64,000 bases of DNA from Paracoccus denitrificans (GTDB lineage Bacteria; Pseudomonadota; Alphaproteobacteria; Rhodobacterales; Rhodobacteraceae): contig VAFL01000001.1 of assembly GCA_005768755.1 (NCBI GenBank), positions 372,001 through 436,000 of the forward strand, written 5' to 3'. The translations under genes and the position numbers were made by a program. Shown here piece after piece: positions 28,701 through 36,035 of the stretch. The notes beneath the pieces are model-generated. The model searched no databases. It saw nothing but the letters and a program-made list of their open reading frames with translations, and was not told the origin of the DNA. Position 1 is the first letter of the stretch. Each line of letters starts with the position of its first letter.

Positions 28701-29076
28701 GCCAATTGCCGTCCAGATCGTGGCGCCGTCCCTTGGCAATCAGCATGGACAGGCGCCCGTAAGCCGCCCGGTCGCGCGGATAGGCCAGAAAGGCTGTGCC
28801 ATCCTCCAGCACGATCCGCGCCCCGATCAACGGTCGCATCCGGGTCTTCAATGCCGCGACATGCAGACGTACAACCCCCGCGAGGCTGTTCAGATCGGCC
28901 ACGCCGATCGCGTCATAACCAAGTGCGTGGGCGGCGATGGCCAGTTCCTCGGCCGTGCTGGCGCCGCGAAGGAAGGAAAAGGGCGTGGTAATGCCCAGCT
29001 CCGTGAACGAGGCGCGCGGATTGGGGGCGAAATCGCCTGTCAGCCGCGGGCGCGAGGGGCGGTCCTGGTCCGGCAT
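25771..29076 (-). CDS. dnaE2: Error-prone DNA polymerase DnaE2 (ImuC)
   Basis: 1101 residues. C-family polymerase alpha subunit used for SOS mutagenesis with ImuA and ImuB. An N-terminal PHP domain (FTELGITTPFSFLRGAS) is followed by the polymerase core with the catalytic aspartates in PDIDVDFEHERR, and the C-terminal region contains an OB fold (VRLAGLVLIRQRPGSAKG). The ATG at 29076 overlaps the imuB stop (TGATG); an earlier in-frame start at 29154 would run into imuB and is unlikely. Regulation is through the SOS box upstream of imuA. Confidence 0.95.
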   Translation of the reverse strand: MPDQDRPSRPRLTGDFAPNPRASFTELGITTPFSFLRGASTAEELAIAAHALGYDAIGVADLNSLAGVVRLHVAALKTRMRPLIGARIVLEDGTAFLAYPRDRAAYGRLSMLIAKGRRHDLDGNWQAKGACALNINDLCAHADGLQLIWVPPERCSRADLAVLPDLAARLPGLHHVAASYLYRGDDVARINRLDRAAKAAGLALLASNDVHYHVPDRRPLQDVMCCIREGITIDRAGRLLNPNAERHLKSPAEMARLFARWPDALAQTRIVADACRFSLTDLAFEYPHETVPEGETPETHLATLTWAGAAERYPEGIPGKVRAQLQHELTLITKKRIARYFLTVHDIVRFARGEGILCQGRGSAANSAVCFVLGITPVDPATSDLLFERFISESRDEPPDIDVDFEHERREEVIQHIYRKYTRERAGLCATVIHYRPRSAIREVGKAMGLSEDVTAALANTVWGSWGDDLEHADQAGLPKGDKRLAMTIKLAEQMIGMPRHLSQHVGGFILTEGPLTATVPIGNGAMPDRSFIEWDKDDIDALGILKVDVLALGMLTCIRKCFDMISAHYGDNLTLATIPPDDSAVYAMLCRGDSVGVFQVESRAQMNMLPRLRPQCFYDLVIEVAIVRPGPIQGDMVHPYLRRRNGKEAEDYPSPAPPHDPNELREILGRTKGVPIFQEQAMKIAMVAAEFNDAEANELRKAMATFRSRGTIGALQDKMVDRMVGRGYDREFARRCFDQIKGFGEYGFPESHAAAFAHLVYVSSWLKLHYPDVFAAALLNSQPMGFYAPAQIVRDAREHGVMVLPADVNFSDWDNTLEPVAEAATPASAANRAATRSRPGHGFALRLGLRQIDGFRRTDAARLVACRDEPFEGVEDLFRRAGLEARAIRQLAESDAFGSAGLDRRGALWDARVLKDAPPLPLFVRDEGQDPPVTLPAMPASEQVVADYQTLRLSLKAHPMRFLRSSLRAQGYVTTADIAARHNGASVRLAGLVLIRQRPGSAKGVCFVTMEDEAGSANLVLWPSVFQAFRKPAMTARVLAVTGKIQRAEGVTHIVVSTLTDRSDVLARLAGMTGGTQSPGAQGRQHPRSVRILPSSRDFH

Positions 29077-30650
29077 CAGGCAAACACCCCCTGCACGAAC
29101 CATTGCGGTGCGGCGCCGCGCCCGTCCCCTGCAAGCCCTTCGCGATAAAGCCACAGACGGCGGCCGTCCTCATCCTCGATCTTGTAATAGTCGCGCAACC
29201 GGGTGCCGGGGCGGTCCAGCCACCATTCGGGGGCAATCCGCTCTGGCCCCTGCCAGCGCAGGATGCGGGTCGGCCGTCCCCGCCATTGGAACTGCACCGG
29301 CGGACCTTCCGGGACGGCGTAGAGGACGCGCACCTCTTCGGGTGGGTTCAGGATGCGGACAGGGCGGTCCTGCGCGGGAACCGCAAGCGCCGGTGCGGAG
29401 GCGTTCACGCCGATCTCGGTCAGGCTGCGTTCGGGGATATGGCTGTTGCGCAGGGCAGGGCGCGACAGCCGGTCGGGGCCGAAACGTGCGCCCAGCCGGT
29501 CGATCAGGCGGGGCAGATCGCGACTGTCATCGCTTTGCCCCGCCAGGTCGCGTTGCGCAGGGGCGAAGGGTTCGGTTTCGGGGGCGGCAAGCTCGATCAG
29601 GTCGAAGCCGAAGCCGGGGTCGATCCACTCCAACCGCTCGCGGAACAGGAAGCCGATATGATCGGGGTCGCGGTTGGGGGTCGCGGTGCCGGCTTCGATC
29701 CAGCGCATTTCGCCATCCGTGCGCCACACCGAAAGACGCAGACTGCGCGCACCGCGCGCGGCGGCGGCAAGATCACGGCACAGGGTTGTGCAGAGATCGG
29801 CCAGATGCGGGGTCGGGTCCTGCACGGCCTCGGCCAATCGCGCCTCAACCCGGAAGCGGGCGGGGGGATGGGGGGCGCTGATCGGCTCGGCCAGGCGGCC
29901 CGTCAGCTGATCCAGACGTAGCAGGGGATGATCGGTGCGTTCGTGGCGCGTGAAGCGCCGGGCCAGCGTGATGCGCGGCAGGCGTGCCAGATCGCCCACG
30001 GTTTTCAGCCCAAGCCGTCGCAGCAGCAGAACCGTAGGGGGCGTCAGCCGCAGGGCAGTGACGGGCAGAGGATAAGTTTCCCCGGCTTCATGGATGATGC
30101 GTCCCGGATTATGGCGCGACAAGGCCCAGGCCGCCCCCCATGTGGGGGCGAAGGCGATCAGGGCCTTGTGACCCAATGCGACGAAGGCCCTGCGCATCGC
30201 GTCCAGCATGCCGAATTCATCCCCCCACAGATGCGGAGTGCCGGTGATGTCCATAACCAGCCCTTCAGGCGTTCCGGGGGCGGAATCGTCGCTGGCGGTC
30301 CAGGGGCAGAAGCGTCGTGCCCACAGTGCCAGCTGCGCCAGCGCCTTTCGGTCGCCTTCCGGGTCGGCGGGGGCAATGCGCAGGTCGGGACACAGCGCAC
30401 GCATGTCGGTCAGGCGCGCGCCAGCCTGGATGCCGGCGCTTCGGGCGGCATTATTGGCGGCATGGATCAGCGGGCCATGCGGCCCTTCCAGCCATAATGC
30501 GAAAGGGGTGTCATCCGGCGGCACGTCCGTCGCCTGCGGGTCTGACGCCTGCGTCCCTGCCATGCGCGTCATCTGGCGCAACTGCCGCTCGATCGGGAAG
30601 TTCGGCAACGAAATGCAGGCGATCCGGCGCGCCTTCACGGTCCGGCTCAT
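29076..30650 (-). CDS. imuB: ImuB, catalytically inactive Y-family polymerase-like protein
   Basis: 524 residues. ImuB is the adaptor of the ImuA-ImuB-DnaE2 mutasome and binds the beta clamp and DnaE2. The N-terminus RIACISLPNFPIERQLRQM replaces the acidic DxD of active Y-family polymerases, so no catalytic metal site is expected. An HhH-like region (TVLLLRRLGLKTVGDLARLPRITLARRF) matches the family. It overlaps the 3' end of imuA by about 140 bp and is coupled to dnaE2. Confidence 0.93.
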   Translation of the reverse strand: MSRTVKARRIACISLPNFPIERQLRQMTRMAGTQASDPQATDVPPDDTPFALWLEGPHGPLIHAANNAARSAGIQAGARLTDMRALCPDLRIAPADPEGDRKALAQLALWARRFCPWTASDDSAPGTPEGLVMDITGTPHLWGDEFGMLDAMRRAFVALGHKALIAFAPTWGAAWALSRHNPGRIIHEAGETYPLPVTALRLTPPTVLLLRRLGLKTVGDLARLPRITLARRFTRHERTDHPLLRLDQLTGRLAEPISAPHPPARFRVEARLAEAVQDPTPHLADLCTTLCRDLAAAARGARSLRLSVWRTDGEMRWIEAGTATPNRDPDHIGFLFRERLEWIDPGFGFDLIELAAPETEPFAPAQRDLAGQSDDSRDLPRLIDRLGARFGPDRLSRPALRNSHIPERSLTEIGVNASAPALAVPAQDRPVRILNPPEEVRVLYAVPEGPPVQFQWRGRPTRILRWQGPERIAPEWWLDRPGTRLRDYYKIEDEDGRRLWLYREGLAGDGRGAAPQWFVQGVFA

Positions 30651-31197
30651 GGCTGACCACCCAGATCTGGGGTCGTTTGTCGCGCGATCGCAGCAATTCG
30701 ACCTGCCACAAGGCGGTGCCGGGGGCGGCCGGATCGTCCGGGTTCGCCCGCGAAGGCAGCGCCGTCACCCGCCAGCGGTCGCGCAGCGCGCTTGGCTGCG
30801 GATTGGCCGCATGCCGGATCAGCCACAGCCGGACCCCATGGGCATCCGCCCGCAAGGCCAGCCGGCGCGTCGCCGTGAAGCTGAGCGCGGAAGGATTGCC
30901 GTGAATTTCCGCAACCACTGCCGACAAGGCCCGACAGGCCAGCCCTTCCTCGGCTGCGATCAGCACGTCGCGGGGATGGGCTGGCCGCATGAGAAGAGGC
31001 TGGCATCTGCTGCCAGCCAGCCAGGGCCGGCCGGTCAGCCGCGCGCTTTGCCGGTCCTGCAGCCACAGAACGGCCCCCTCCAGATGCGCCATCACGAAGC
31101 CCTGAAACGCGCCATCCCCGGCGGCAAACAGCTCTGCGCTGCGGGCCGGCTGAGGTGCCTCTGATCGGGCGTTCTCGGTTGAAAGAAGGGAAAGCAT
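30511..31197 (-). CDS. imuA: ImuA, RecA/SulA-like SOS mutagenesis protein
   Basis: 228 residues from the ATG at 31197. ImuA accompanies ImuB and DnaE2 in translesion mutagenesis. A RecA-like core is seen in AAGDGAFQGFVMAHLEGAVLWLQD, RPAHPRDVLIAAEEGLACRALSAVVAEI and RRLALRADAHGVRLWLIRH. The start was set by the SOS box at 31219-31233: an ATG at 31215 would leave almost no leader, and longer extensions would run through the promoter. The C-terminal ~47 codons overlap imuB in another frame. Confidence 0.85.
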   Translation of the reverse strand: MLSLLSTENARSEAPQPARSAELFAAGDGAFQGFVMAHLEGAVLWLQDRQSARLTGRPWLAGSRCQPLLMRPAHPRDVLIAAEEGLACRALSAVVAEIHGNPSALSFTATRRLALRADAHGVRLWLIRHAANPQPSALRDRWRVTALPSRANPDDPAAPGTALWQVELLRSRDKRPQIWVVSHEPDREGAPDRLHFVAELPDRAAVAPDDAHGRDAGVRPAGDGRAAG

Positions 31198-31218
31198 ACA
31201 TCCGGCACGATTCATGAA

Positions 31219-31259
31219 GTTCTTGTTTTGTTCTACCTCCTCGACAGGAGCCGAGTCAA
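31219..31259 (-). promoter_or_regulatory. LexA (SOS) box and promoter of imuA-imuB-dnaE2
   Basis: The plus strand reads GTTC-N7-GTTC at 31219-31233, an exact match to the alphaproteobacterial LexA consensus. Leftward, TTGACT (31259-31254) and TAGAAC (31235-31230) are 18 nt apart, so the LexA box overlaps the -10 element, a typical repressor position. Confidence 0.85.
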
Positions 31260-31302
31260 ACAAACCGCGCGATTTTTCCCAACACAGACTGGTGAAAAGG
31301 AC

Positions 31303-31333
31303 AGCGGCGGCTGCCCGATGGGTCGCCGCCGCT
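31303..31333 (-). terminator. Terminator of the dctQM operon
   Basis: A perfect 9-bp GC stem, AGCGGCGGC (31303-31311) and GCCGCCGCT (31325-31333), has a 13-nt loop; reading leftwards, GTCCTTTT follows. It lies about 50 nt past the dctM stop. Confidence 0.75.
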
Positions 31334-31385
31334 TTATCTGGTATATGGCAGAAATCGGACCGCAAGATGCGGGCCGCCCCTCGGT

Positions 31386-32690
31386 TCAGCCAAACATGGA
31401 ATTCGGGATGAGCAACGCGATCTGCGGGATCATGATGATCAGAATCAGCCCCACGATCATCGCCAGCAGGAAGGGGAAGACGCCACGGAACACCGTCGTA
31501 AGTGGCACATCCCCCGCGACGCCGCGCACCACGAAGACATTCAGCCCAACGGGCGGGGTAATCATACCCATCTCGATCACGATCACCGCGACAACGCCGA
31601 ACCAGATCGGATCGAATCCCATCGCGGTGACGACCGGGAACACCACCGGGATCGAGATCACCAGCATCGACAACCCGTCCATGAACATTCCCATCACCAC
31701 ATAGGCCAGGATGATCACCAGCAGCGTGCCATAAGGCCCCAGCCCCAGCGATTGCAGCCCGTCGCCCAGCATGGCCGGGATCTGGGTCACAGCGAAAAAC
31801 GGGTTCAGCACATTGGCGCCGATGACGATCATGTACAGCATCGCCGTCGTTTTCAGCGTGTCCAGCATCGCCTCGTAAAAGCCTGCCCAGTTCAGCTTGC
31901 CTGTCAGCAGGGCCAGCAGGATGACAAGCGCCGCGCCGATGCCCGAGGCCTCGACCGGGGTGAAGGCGCCGATATAGATCCCGCCGATGGTCAGCACCAT
32001 GACGCCCAGAAGCGGCGCAGCCTGACCAAGGATACGGAAACGCTCTGCCATCGGGACATTAGGTCCGGCCGGTGCCTCGACAGGGTTGCGCAGCGCGACC
32101 AGCCATACGGTCAGGATGAACAGCGCCATCAGCAGGACGCCCGGCAGGATACCCGCCATGAACAGACGGCCGATGGATTGCTCGGTCAGGATGGCGTAGA
32201 TCACGAAGCCGGTGGACGGCGGGATCAGGAAACCAAGCGTGCCGCCGGCTGCGACCGATCCGGTGGCAAGGCTGTCTGCGTAACCCAGGCGCCGCATCTC
32301 TGGCAGGGCGACCTTGCCGATGGTGACTGCCGTCGCAACCGAGGAACCCGAGACGGCCGAAAAAGCCGCGCAACCAAGCACCGAGGCAGAGGCAAGACCG
32401 CCCCGAAAATGCCCGACCCAGGCATAGGCCGCATCATACAGTCCCCGTGAAAACCCCGCGACCGACGCAATATTGCCAAGCAGCACCAACATCGGCACGA
32501 CAATCAGCGTTTCGCTGGCGATGGCGCCATAGCTTTCGGTCAGGATCAGTGCGCCTGCGGTCCGCAGCCCCTCCAGCGCCCACATGCCGAAGAAGCCGGC
32601 CAGAAGCATGGCGAAGGCCACCGGCGTGCGAAACACCATCAGGACAAACAGAAGGGCGATGCCAAGAAGGCCGATTGTGGTGCCACTCAT
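31386..32690 (-). CDS. TRAP transporter large permease (DctM family)
   Basis: 434 residues, twelve-helix DctM fold, the ion-coupled permease of a tripartite TRAP uptake system. Conserved blocks include GCAAFSAVSGSSVATAVTIG, PEMRRLGY and GTLGFLIPPSTGFVIYAILTEQSIG. It overlaps the small permease gene by 4 bp. No binding-protein gene accompanies it. It is divergent from the gal genes, which suggests uptake of an aromatic or tannin-derived acid; that is an inference from position only. Confidence 0.92.
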   Translation of the reverse strand: MSGTTIGLLGIALLFVLMVFRTPVAFAMLLAGFFGMWALEGLRTAGALILTESYGAIASETLIVVPMLVLLGNIASVAGFSRGLYDAAYAWVGHFRGGLASASVLGCAAFSAVSGSSVATAVTIGKVALPEMRRLGYADSLATGSVAAGGTLGFLIPPSTGFVIYAILTEQSIGRLFMAGILPGVLLMALFILTVWLVALRNPVEAPAGPNVPMAERFRILGQAAPLLGVMVLTIGGIYIGAFTPVEASGIGAALVILLALLTGKLNWAGFYEAMLDTLKTTAMLYMIVIGANVLNPFFAVTQIPAMLGDGLQSLGLGPYGTLLVIILAYVVMGMFMDGLSMLVISIPVVFPVVTAMGFDPIWFGVVAVIVIEMGMITPPVGLNVFVVRGVAGDVPLTTVFRGVFPFLLAMIVGLILIIMIPQIALLIPNSMFG

Positions 32691-33202
32691 CCGCGTGCCC
32701 CCCGTCCGATAATGTCAATCAGCTGCACCACGAAGATCAGCACGCACAGTGCCGCACCAAGGCCCAGCACGGCGTAGAAAGGCCAGATCGGCAGGTCCAG
32801 CATGTTTGTGGCGTCTTCGTATTCCCAGGCGTCCAGCACCTTCAACCAGGCCCGCCAGACCAGAACCGACAGAACGAATGCCGACAGCAGTCGTGACACG
32901 ACATCGCCCATGAAGCGGCCCCAGGCGCCGATGGCATTGTCGAAGACATCGACGCCGACATGGCCGTTATGAACCGTGCAATAGGGCAGCGCCGCCATGA
33001 CAAGCACAACGGCGGTCAGCTGGTTGATTTCGTTAAGGCCCAACAAAGGCGTTCCGAAGACATAGCGCATGATCACCCCGGTCGAGATGATGACGACCAT
33101 GAAGATCAGCGCCAGGCCCGCCAGCCAGGCCAGCCACAGCGTGAAACGGTCAAGAATACGGGACGGTCCCGTCTGTGTCACATCCTGCATGCTGATACCC
33201 AT
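32687..33202 (-). CDS. TRAP transporter small permease (DctQ family)
   Basis: 171 residues with four membrane helices, including the DctQ signatures TGVIMRYVFGTPLLGLNEI and HVGVDVFDN. It partners the DctM protein. The start at 33202 or the nearby ATG at 33190 fits the family length; longer in-frame extensions to 33310 are low-complexity and unlikely. It is the first gene of the leftward pair, facing galB across a 343-nt gap. Confidence 0.88.
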   Translation of the reverse strand: MGISMQDVTQTGPSRILDRFTLWLAWLAGLALIFMVVIISTGVIMRYVFGTPLLGLNEINQLTAVVLVMAALPYCTVHNGHVGVDVFDNAIGAWGRFMGDVVSRLLSAFVLSVLVWRAWLKVLDAWEYEDATNMLDLPIWPFYAVLGLGAALCVLIFVVQLIDIIGRGARG

Positions 33203-33348
33203 TCTGCGACAGGGTGATTGTTCGGGAAGCGACGCGTCAGGACGCGTTCGAAAATGACCATTGCTTATCCTCCGGGCAGTGCGGCGACAATCGACAGTGC
33301 CTGCCGCCAACAGCGATCACATCAGCGCAGGTTAAGGCGGTGGCAGCA

Positions 33349-33380
33349 ATTCCTGAAATACAAATCCGCGAAACAGGAAT
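33349..33380. promoter_or_regulatory. Inverted repeat in the dctQM/galB intergenic region
   Basis: ATTCCTG (33349-33355) and CAGGAAT (33374-33380) form a perfect 7-bp inverted repeat with an 18-nt gap, in AT-rich DNA between divergent genes. A regulator-binding role is plausible but unproven. Confidence 0.3.
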
Positions 33381-33431
33381 AAATTTTCGCTATAGAGGCT
33401 TTTATGTTCGCGGCCGGTTTTGGCGGCATTG

Positions 33432-33446
33432 GCTAGTTGCAATAGC
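33432..33446. promoter_or_regulatory. Dyad GCTA-N7-TAGC upstream of galB
   Basis: A 15-bp dyad with an inner TTGCAA palindrome, size typical of a LysR-type binding site, about 100 nt before galB. The 343-nt gap (33203-33545) contains this dyad, the repeat at 33349-33380 and no supportable gene. Confidence 0.35.
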
Positions 33447-33545
33447 AAAAAATTATGGATTTTTCCGCGCTTCCAATTTGCCCTGACGCGGCCCGACAGG
33501 CAGTCTTTCCGGTAACAGAGCACGTCCGCTTTTACGGAGGAAATC

Positions 33546-34277
33546 ATGACCAACAAGACAGTCCTTGTCATCTCGGCCCATGCAGCCGATTTCGTCTGGC
33601 GCTGCGGCGGCGCGATCGCGCTGCATGCCGAGAAAGGCTATGACGTCACTGTCGTCTGCCTGTCTTTTGGCGAACGCGGCGAATCCGCGAAGCTGTGGAA
33701 GCATGAAGGCATGACCATAGACAAGGTCAAGGACGCCCGTCGCGCCGAATCCGAACGTGCCGCCAAGGCGCTTGGCGTGCACGACCTGATCGAGTTCGAT
33801 CTTGGCGATTACCCTCTGCATCTGACCCAGGACGACAAGTTCCGGCTGGTCGATGTGATCCGCAAGGTGCAGCCCAGCTTCATGCTGAGCCACAGCCAGT
33901 ACGACCCCTATAACACCGACCACATGTATGCGACCCAGGTGGCACTGGAATGCCGGATGATCGCGCAGGCCTGGGGCCATAATCCGGGCGAGAAGGTGCT
34001 GGGCGCCCCGCAGCTTTACCTGTTCGAGCCCCACCAGACAGAGCAGATGGGCTGGAAGCCCGATACCTTCCTGGACATCACGCCGGTCTGGGACAAGAAG
34101 CGCGCCGCCATCGAATGCATGGAGGGGCAGGAGCATCTGTGGGAATATTACACCCGCGTCGCCGAAAACCGCGCCAATCACTTCATGCGCAATTCCGGCG
34201 GGCAGGGCGGCGGCCGCAAGGCGCAATATGCCGAAGGATTCCAGTCGATCTTCCCGCGTACTGTCGACGAATTGTGA
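33546..34277 (+). CDS. galB: 4-oxalomesaconate hydratase-like PIG-L/LmbE family protein (GalB)
   Basis: 243 residues. PIG-L fold with the zinc motif altered from the usual PHPDD to SAHAADF near residues 10-16, and a downstream HMYATQVALE region. In Pseudomonas GalB, a member of this fold hydrates 4-oxalomesaconate to 4-carboxy-4-hydroxy-2-oxoadipate in gallate breakdown. Adjacent galC and galD homologues make the same role likely here. A strong GGAGG lies 5 nt upstream of the ATG. First gene of the rightward cluster. Loss of one acidic residue in the zinc motif should be checked against characterised GalB. Confidence 0.82.
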   Translation: MTNKTVLVISAHAADFVWRCGGAIALHAEKGYDVTVVCLSFGERGESAKLWKHEGMTIDKVKDARRAESERAAKALGVHDLIEFDLGDYPLHLTQDDKFRLVDVIRKVQPSFMLSHSQYDPYNTDHMYATQVALECRMIAQAWGHNPGEKVLGAPQLYLFEPHQTEQMGWKPDTFLDITPVWDKKRAAIECMEGQEHLWEYYTRVAENRANHFMRNSGGQGGGRKAQYAEGFQSIFPRTVDEL

Positions 34278-34338
34278 ACATTCCACGGGCGCGGCACTGT
34301 CGCCGCGCTGATCCTGCCCTGCACTGAAGGAGGCGGTG

Positions 34339-35304
34339 ATGTCAGATCCCACCAATCCCAGTATGGACCTGGCGCATCTTGGCCATGTCGAGATGCTGAC
34401 CGACAAGTTCGAAGAAAGCCTTGATTTCTTTACCCGGATTTACGGGCTTAAACTCTCGGGGCAGGATGCCGACAGCGCTTACCTGCGGGCCTGGGACGAT
34501 TACGAATATTGCACGCTGAAGCTGACCCGCGCCGGATCGACCGGTGTCGGACATATCGGTTACCGCGCGGCCAGCCCCGAGGCACTGGAGCAGCGCGTGG
34601 CGGCGATAAAGGCGTCTGACTACGAGGTCATTGGCTGGGTCGATGGCGACCAGTCCCATGGCCGCGCCTTCCGCTTTGCAGACCCGTTCGGCCATGTCTT
34701 TGAAATCTACTACGACACAGTCTGGTACGCGCCGCAGGACGAAGCCGAAGCGGCCGCGCTGAAAAACACCGCCAGTGCCTTTACCGGCGCCGCACCCCGG
34801 CGCCTGGACCACCTGAACCTGCTGGCCGACGACGTGACCGAATTCCGGCGTTTCATGGAAACCTGCCTCGGCAGCCGCGTGACCGAATACATTGAGCTGG
34901 ACAACGGCCGGCTGGGTGGCTGCTGGTTCACCGTCAACAACAAGACCTACGACCTCGCCTGTACCGAGGAGCATGGCGGCGGCATGGCCCGCCTGCATCA
35001 TGTCACCTATGCCACCGATCAGCGCGAGGATATCCTGCGCGCTGCCGATATCTTCCTGCAGAACGGCGTCCATATCGAAACCGGGCCACATAAGCATGCC
35101 GTGCAGGGCACCTTCTTCCTGTATGTCTGGGAACCCGCCGGCAACAGGGTCGAACTGGCAAATGCCGGCGCGCGTCTGATCCTGGCGCCGGACTGGCAGC
35201 CGGTGAAATGGACCCAGACCGATCGGCTGAAGGGACAGGCATGGGGGTTGAAGACCATCGAAACCTTCCACACTCACGGCACCCCGCCGATCCAGAAAGG
35301 CTGA
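34339..35304 (+). CDS. VOC-family extradiol ring-cleavage dioxygenase (catechol 2,3-dioxygenase-like)
   Basis: 321 residues, two vicinal-oxygen-chelate domains as in type I extradiol dioxygenases such as XylE. The 2-His-1-Glu iron ligands are visible at His158 (RLDHLNLL), His221 (LHHVTY) and Glu272 (NRVEL); XylE uses 153, 214 and 265, so the spacing matches closely. The ATG at 34339 has AGGAGG 5 nt upstream. It lies between galB and galC, where a ring-cleaving enzyme is required. Gallate or a methylated gallate is the inferred substrate; known gallate dioxygenases are the unrelated LigAB type. A plain catechol substrate cannot be ruled out. Confidence 0.85.
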   Translation: MSDPTNPSMDLAHLGHVEMLTDKFEESLDFFTRIYGLKLSGQDADSAYLRAWDDYEYCTLKLTRAGSTGVGHIGYRAASPEALEQRVAAIKASDYEVIGWVDGDQSHGRAFRFADPFGHVFEIYYDTVWYAPQDEAEAAALKNTASAFTGAAPRRLDHLNLLADDVTEFRRFMETCLGSRVTEYIELDNGRLGGCWFTVNNKTYDLACTEEHGGGMARLHHVTYATDQREDILRAADIFLQNGVHIETGPHKHAVQGTFFLYVWEPAGNRVELANAGARLILAPDWQPVKWTQTDRLKGQAWGLKTIETFHTHGTPPIQKG

Positions 35305-35307
35305 ACC

Positions 35308-35979
35308 ATGGCCAAGGTCATCCAGAACATCCAACGCGCCGCTGCCGAGACTGTCGCCGGTCTGGCCGAAGCAGGCGTCGCCACCGTGCACGAGGCGCAG
35401 GGCCGCATCGGCTGCCTAGCCGCCCATATGCGGCCCATCTATTCCGGCGCGCGGATCGCCGGATCGGCCGTGACGATCAGCGCGCCGCCCGGCGATAACT
35501 GGATGGTCCATGTCGCCATCGAACAGTTGCAGGAAGGTGACATTCTGGTGTTGGCGCCGACATCGCCCTGCGACAACGGCTATTTCGGCGACCTGCTGGC
35601 GACAAGCGCCATGGCGCGGGGCTGCCGGGGGCTGGTCATCGACGCGGGCGTTCGCGATGTGCGCGATCTGACCGAGATGGGGTTTCCGGTCTGGTCAAAG
35701 GCCATCAGCGCCCAAGGCACGGTCAAGGAAACGCTGGGTTCAGTGAATGTGCCCATCGTCTGCGCGGGTCAGGCCATCGACGCGGGCGACGTGATCGTGG
35801 CTGATGATGACGGTGTCTGCGTCGTCAGGCGCGACGATGCCGAAGCAGTCCTGGCCGCCGCCCGCGCCCGCGTGGACGCAGAGGAGACCAAGCGCAAACG
35901 GCTTGCTGCGGGCGAATTGGGCCTGGATATCTACAGCATGCGGACCCGGCTGACAGAGAAGGGTCTGAAATACGTCTGA
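35308..35979 (+). CDS. galC: 4-carboxy-4-hydroxy-2-oxoadipate aldolase (GalC/LigK, RraA-like fold)
   Basis: 223 residues. Class II pyruvate aldolase that splits 4-carboxy-4-hydroxy-2-oxoadipate into pyruvate and oxaloacetate, and usually also decarboxylates oxaloacetate. Family motifs: ATVHEAQGRIG near the N-terminus, GYFGDLLATSAMARGCRGLVIDAGVRDV in the centre (arginine and aspartate that bind the pyruvate and metal), and GDVIVADDDGVCVV. It begins 3 nt after the dioxygenase gene, so the two are co-transcribed. Confidence 0.92.
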   Translation: MAKVIQNIQRAAAETVAGLAEAGVATVHEAQGRIGCLAAHMRPIYSGARIAGSAVTISAPPGDNWMVHVAIEQLQEGDILVLAPTSPCDNGYFGDLLATSAMARGCRGLVIDAGVRDVRDLTEMGFPVWSKAISAQGTVKETLGSVNVPIVCAGQAIDAGDVIVADDDGVCVVRRDDAEAVLAAARARVDAEETKRKRLAAGELGLDIYSMRTRLTEKGLKYV

Positions 35980-36035
35980 TTTCCTTGGACAATTCGTTCC
36001 GTAGATATCCGGGTGCTGATGATGAGGATCGACAG

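Noticed and set aside
31215..31365. Longer ImuA forms beginning at 31365 or 31215
   Set aside because: They would translate through, or start at the edge of, the SOS box and promoter.
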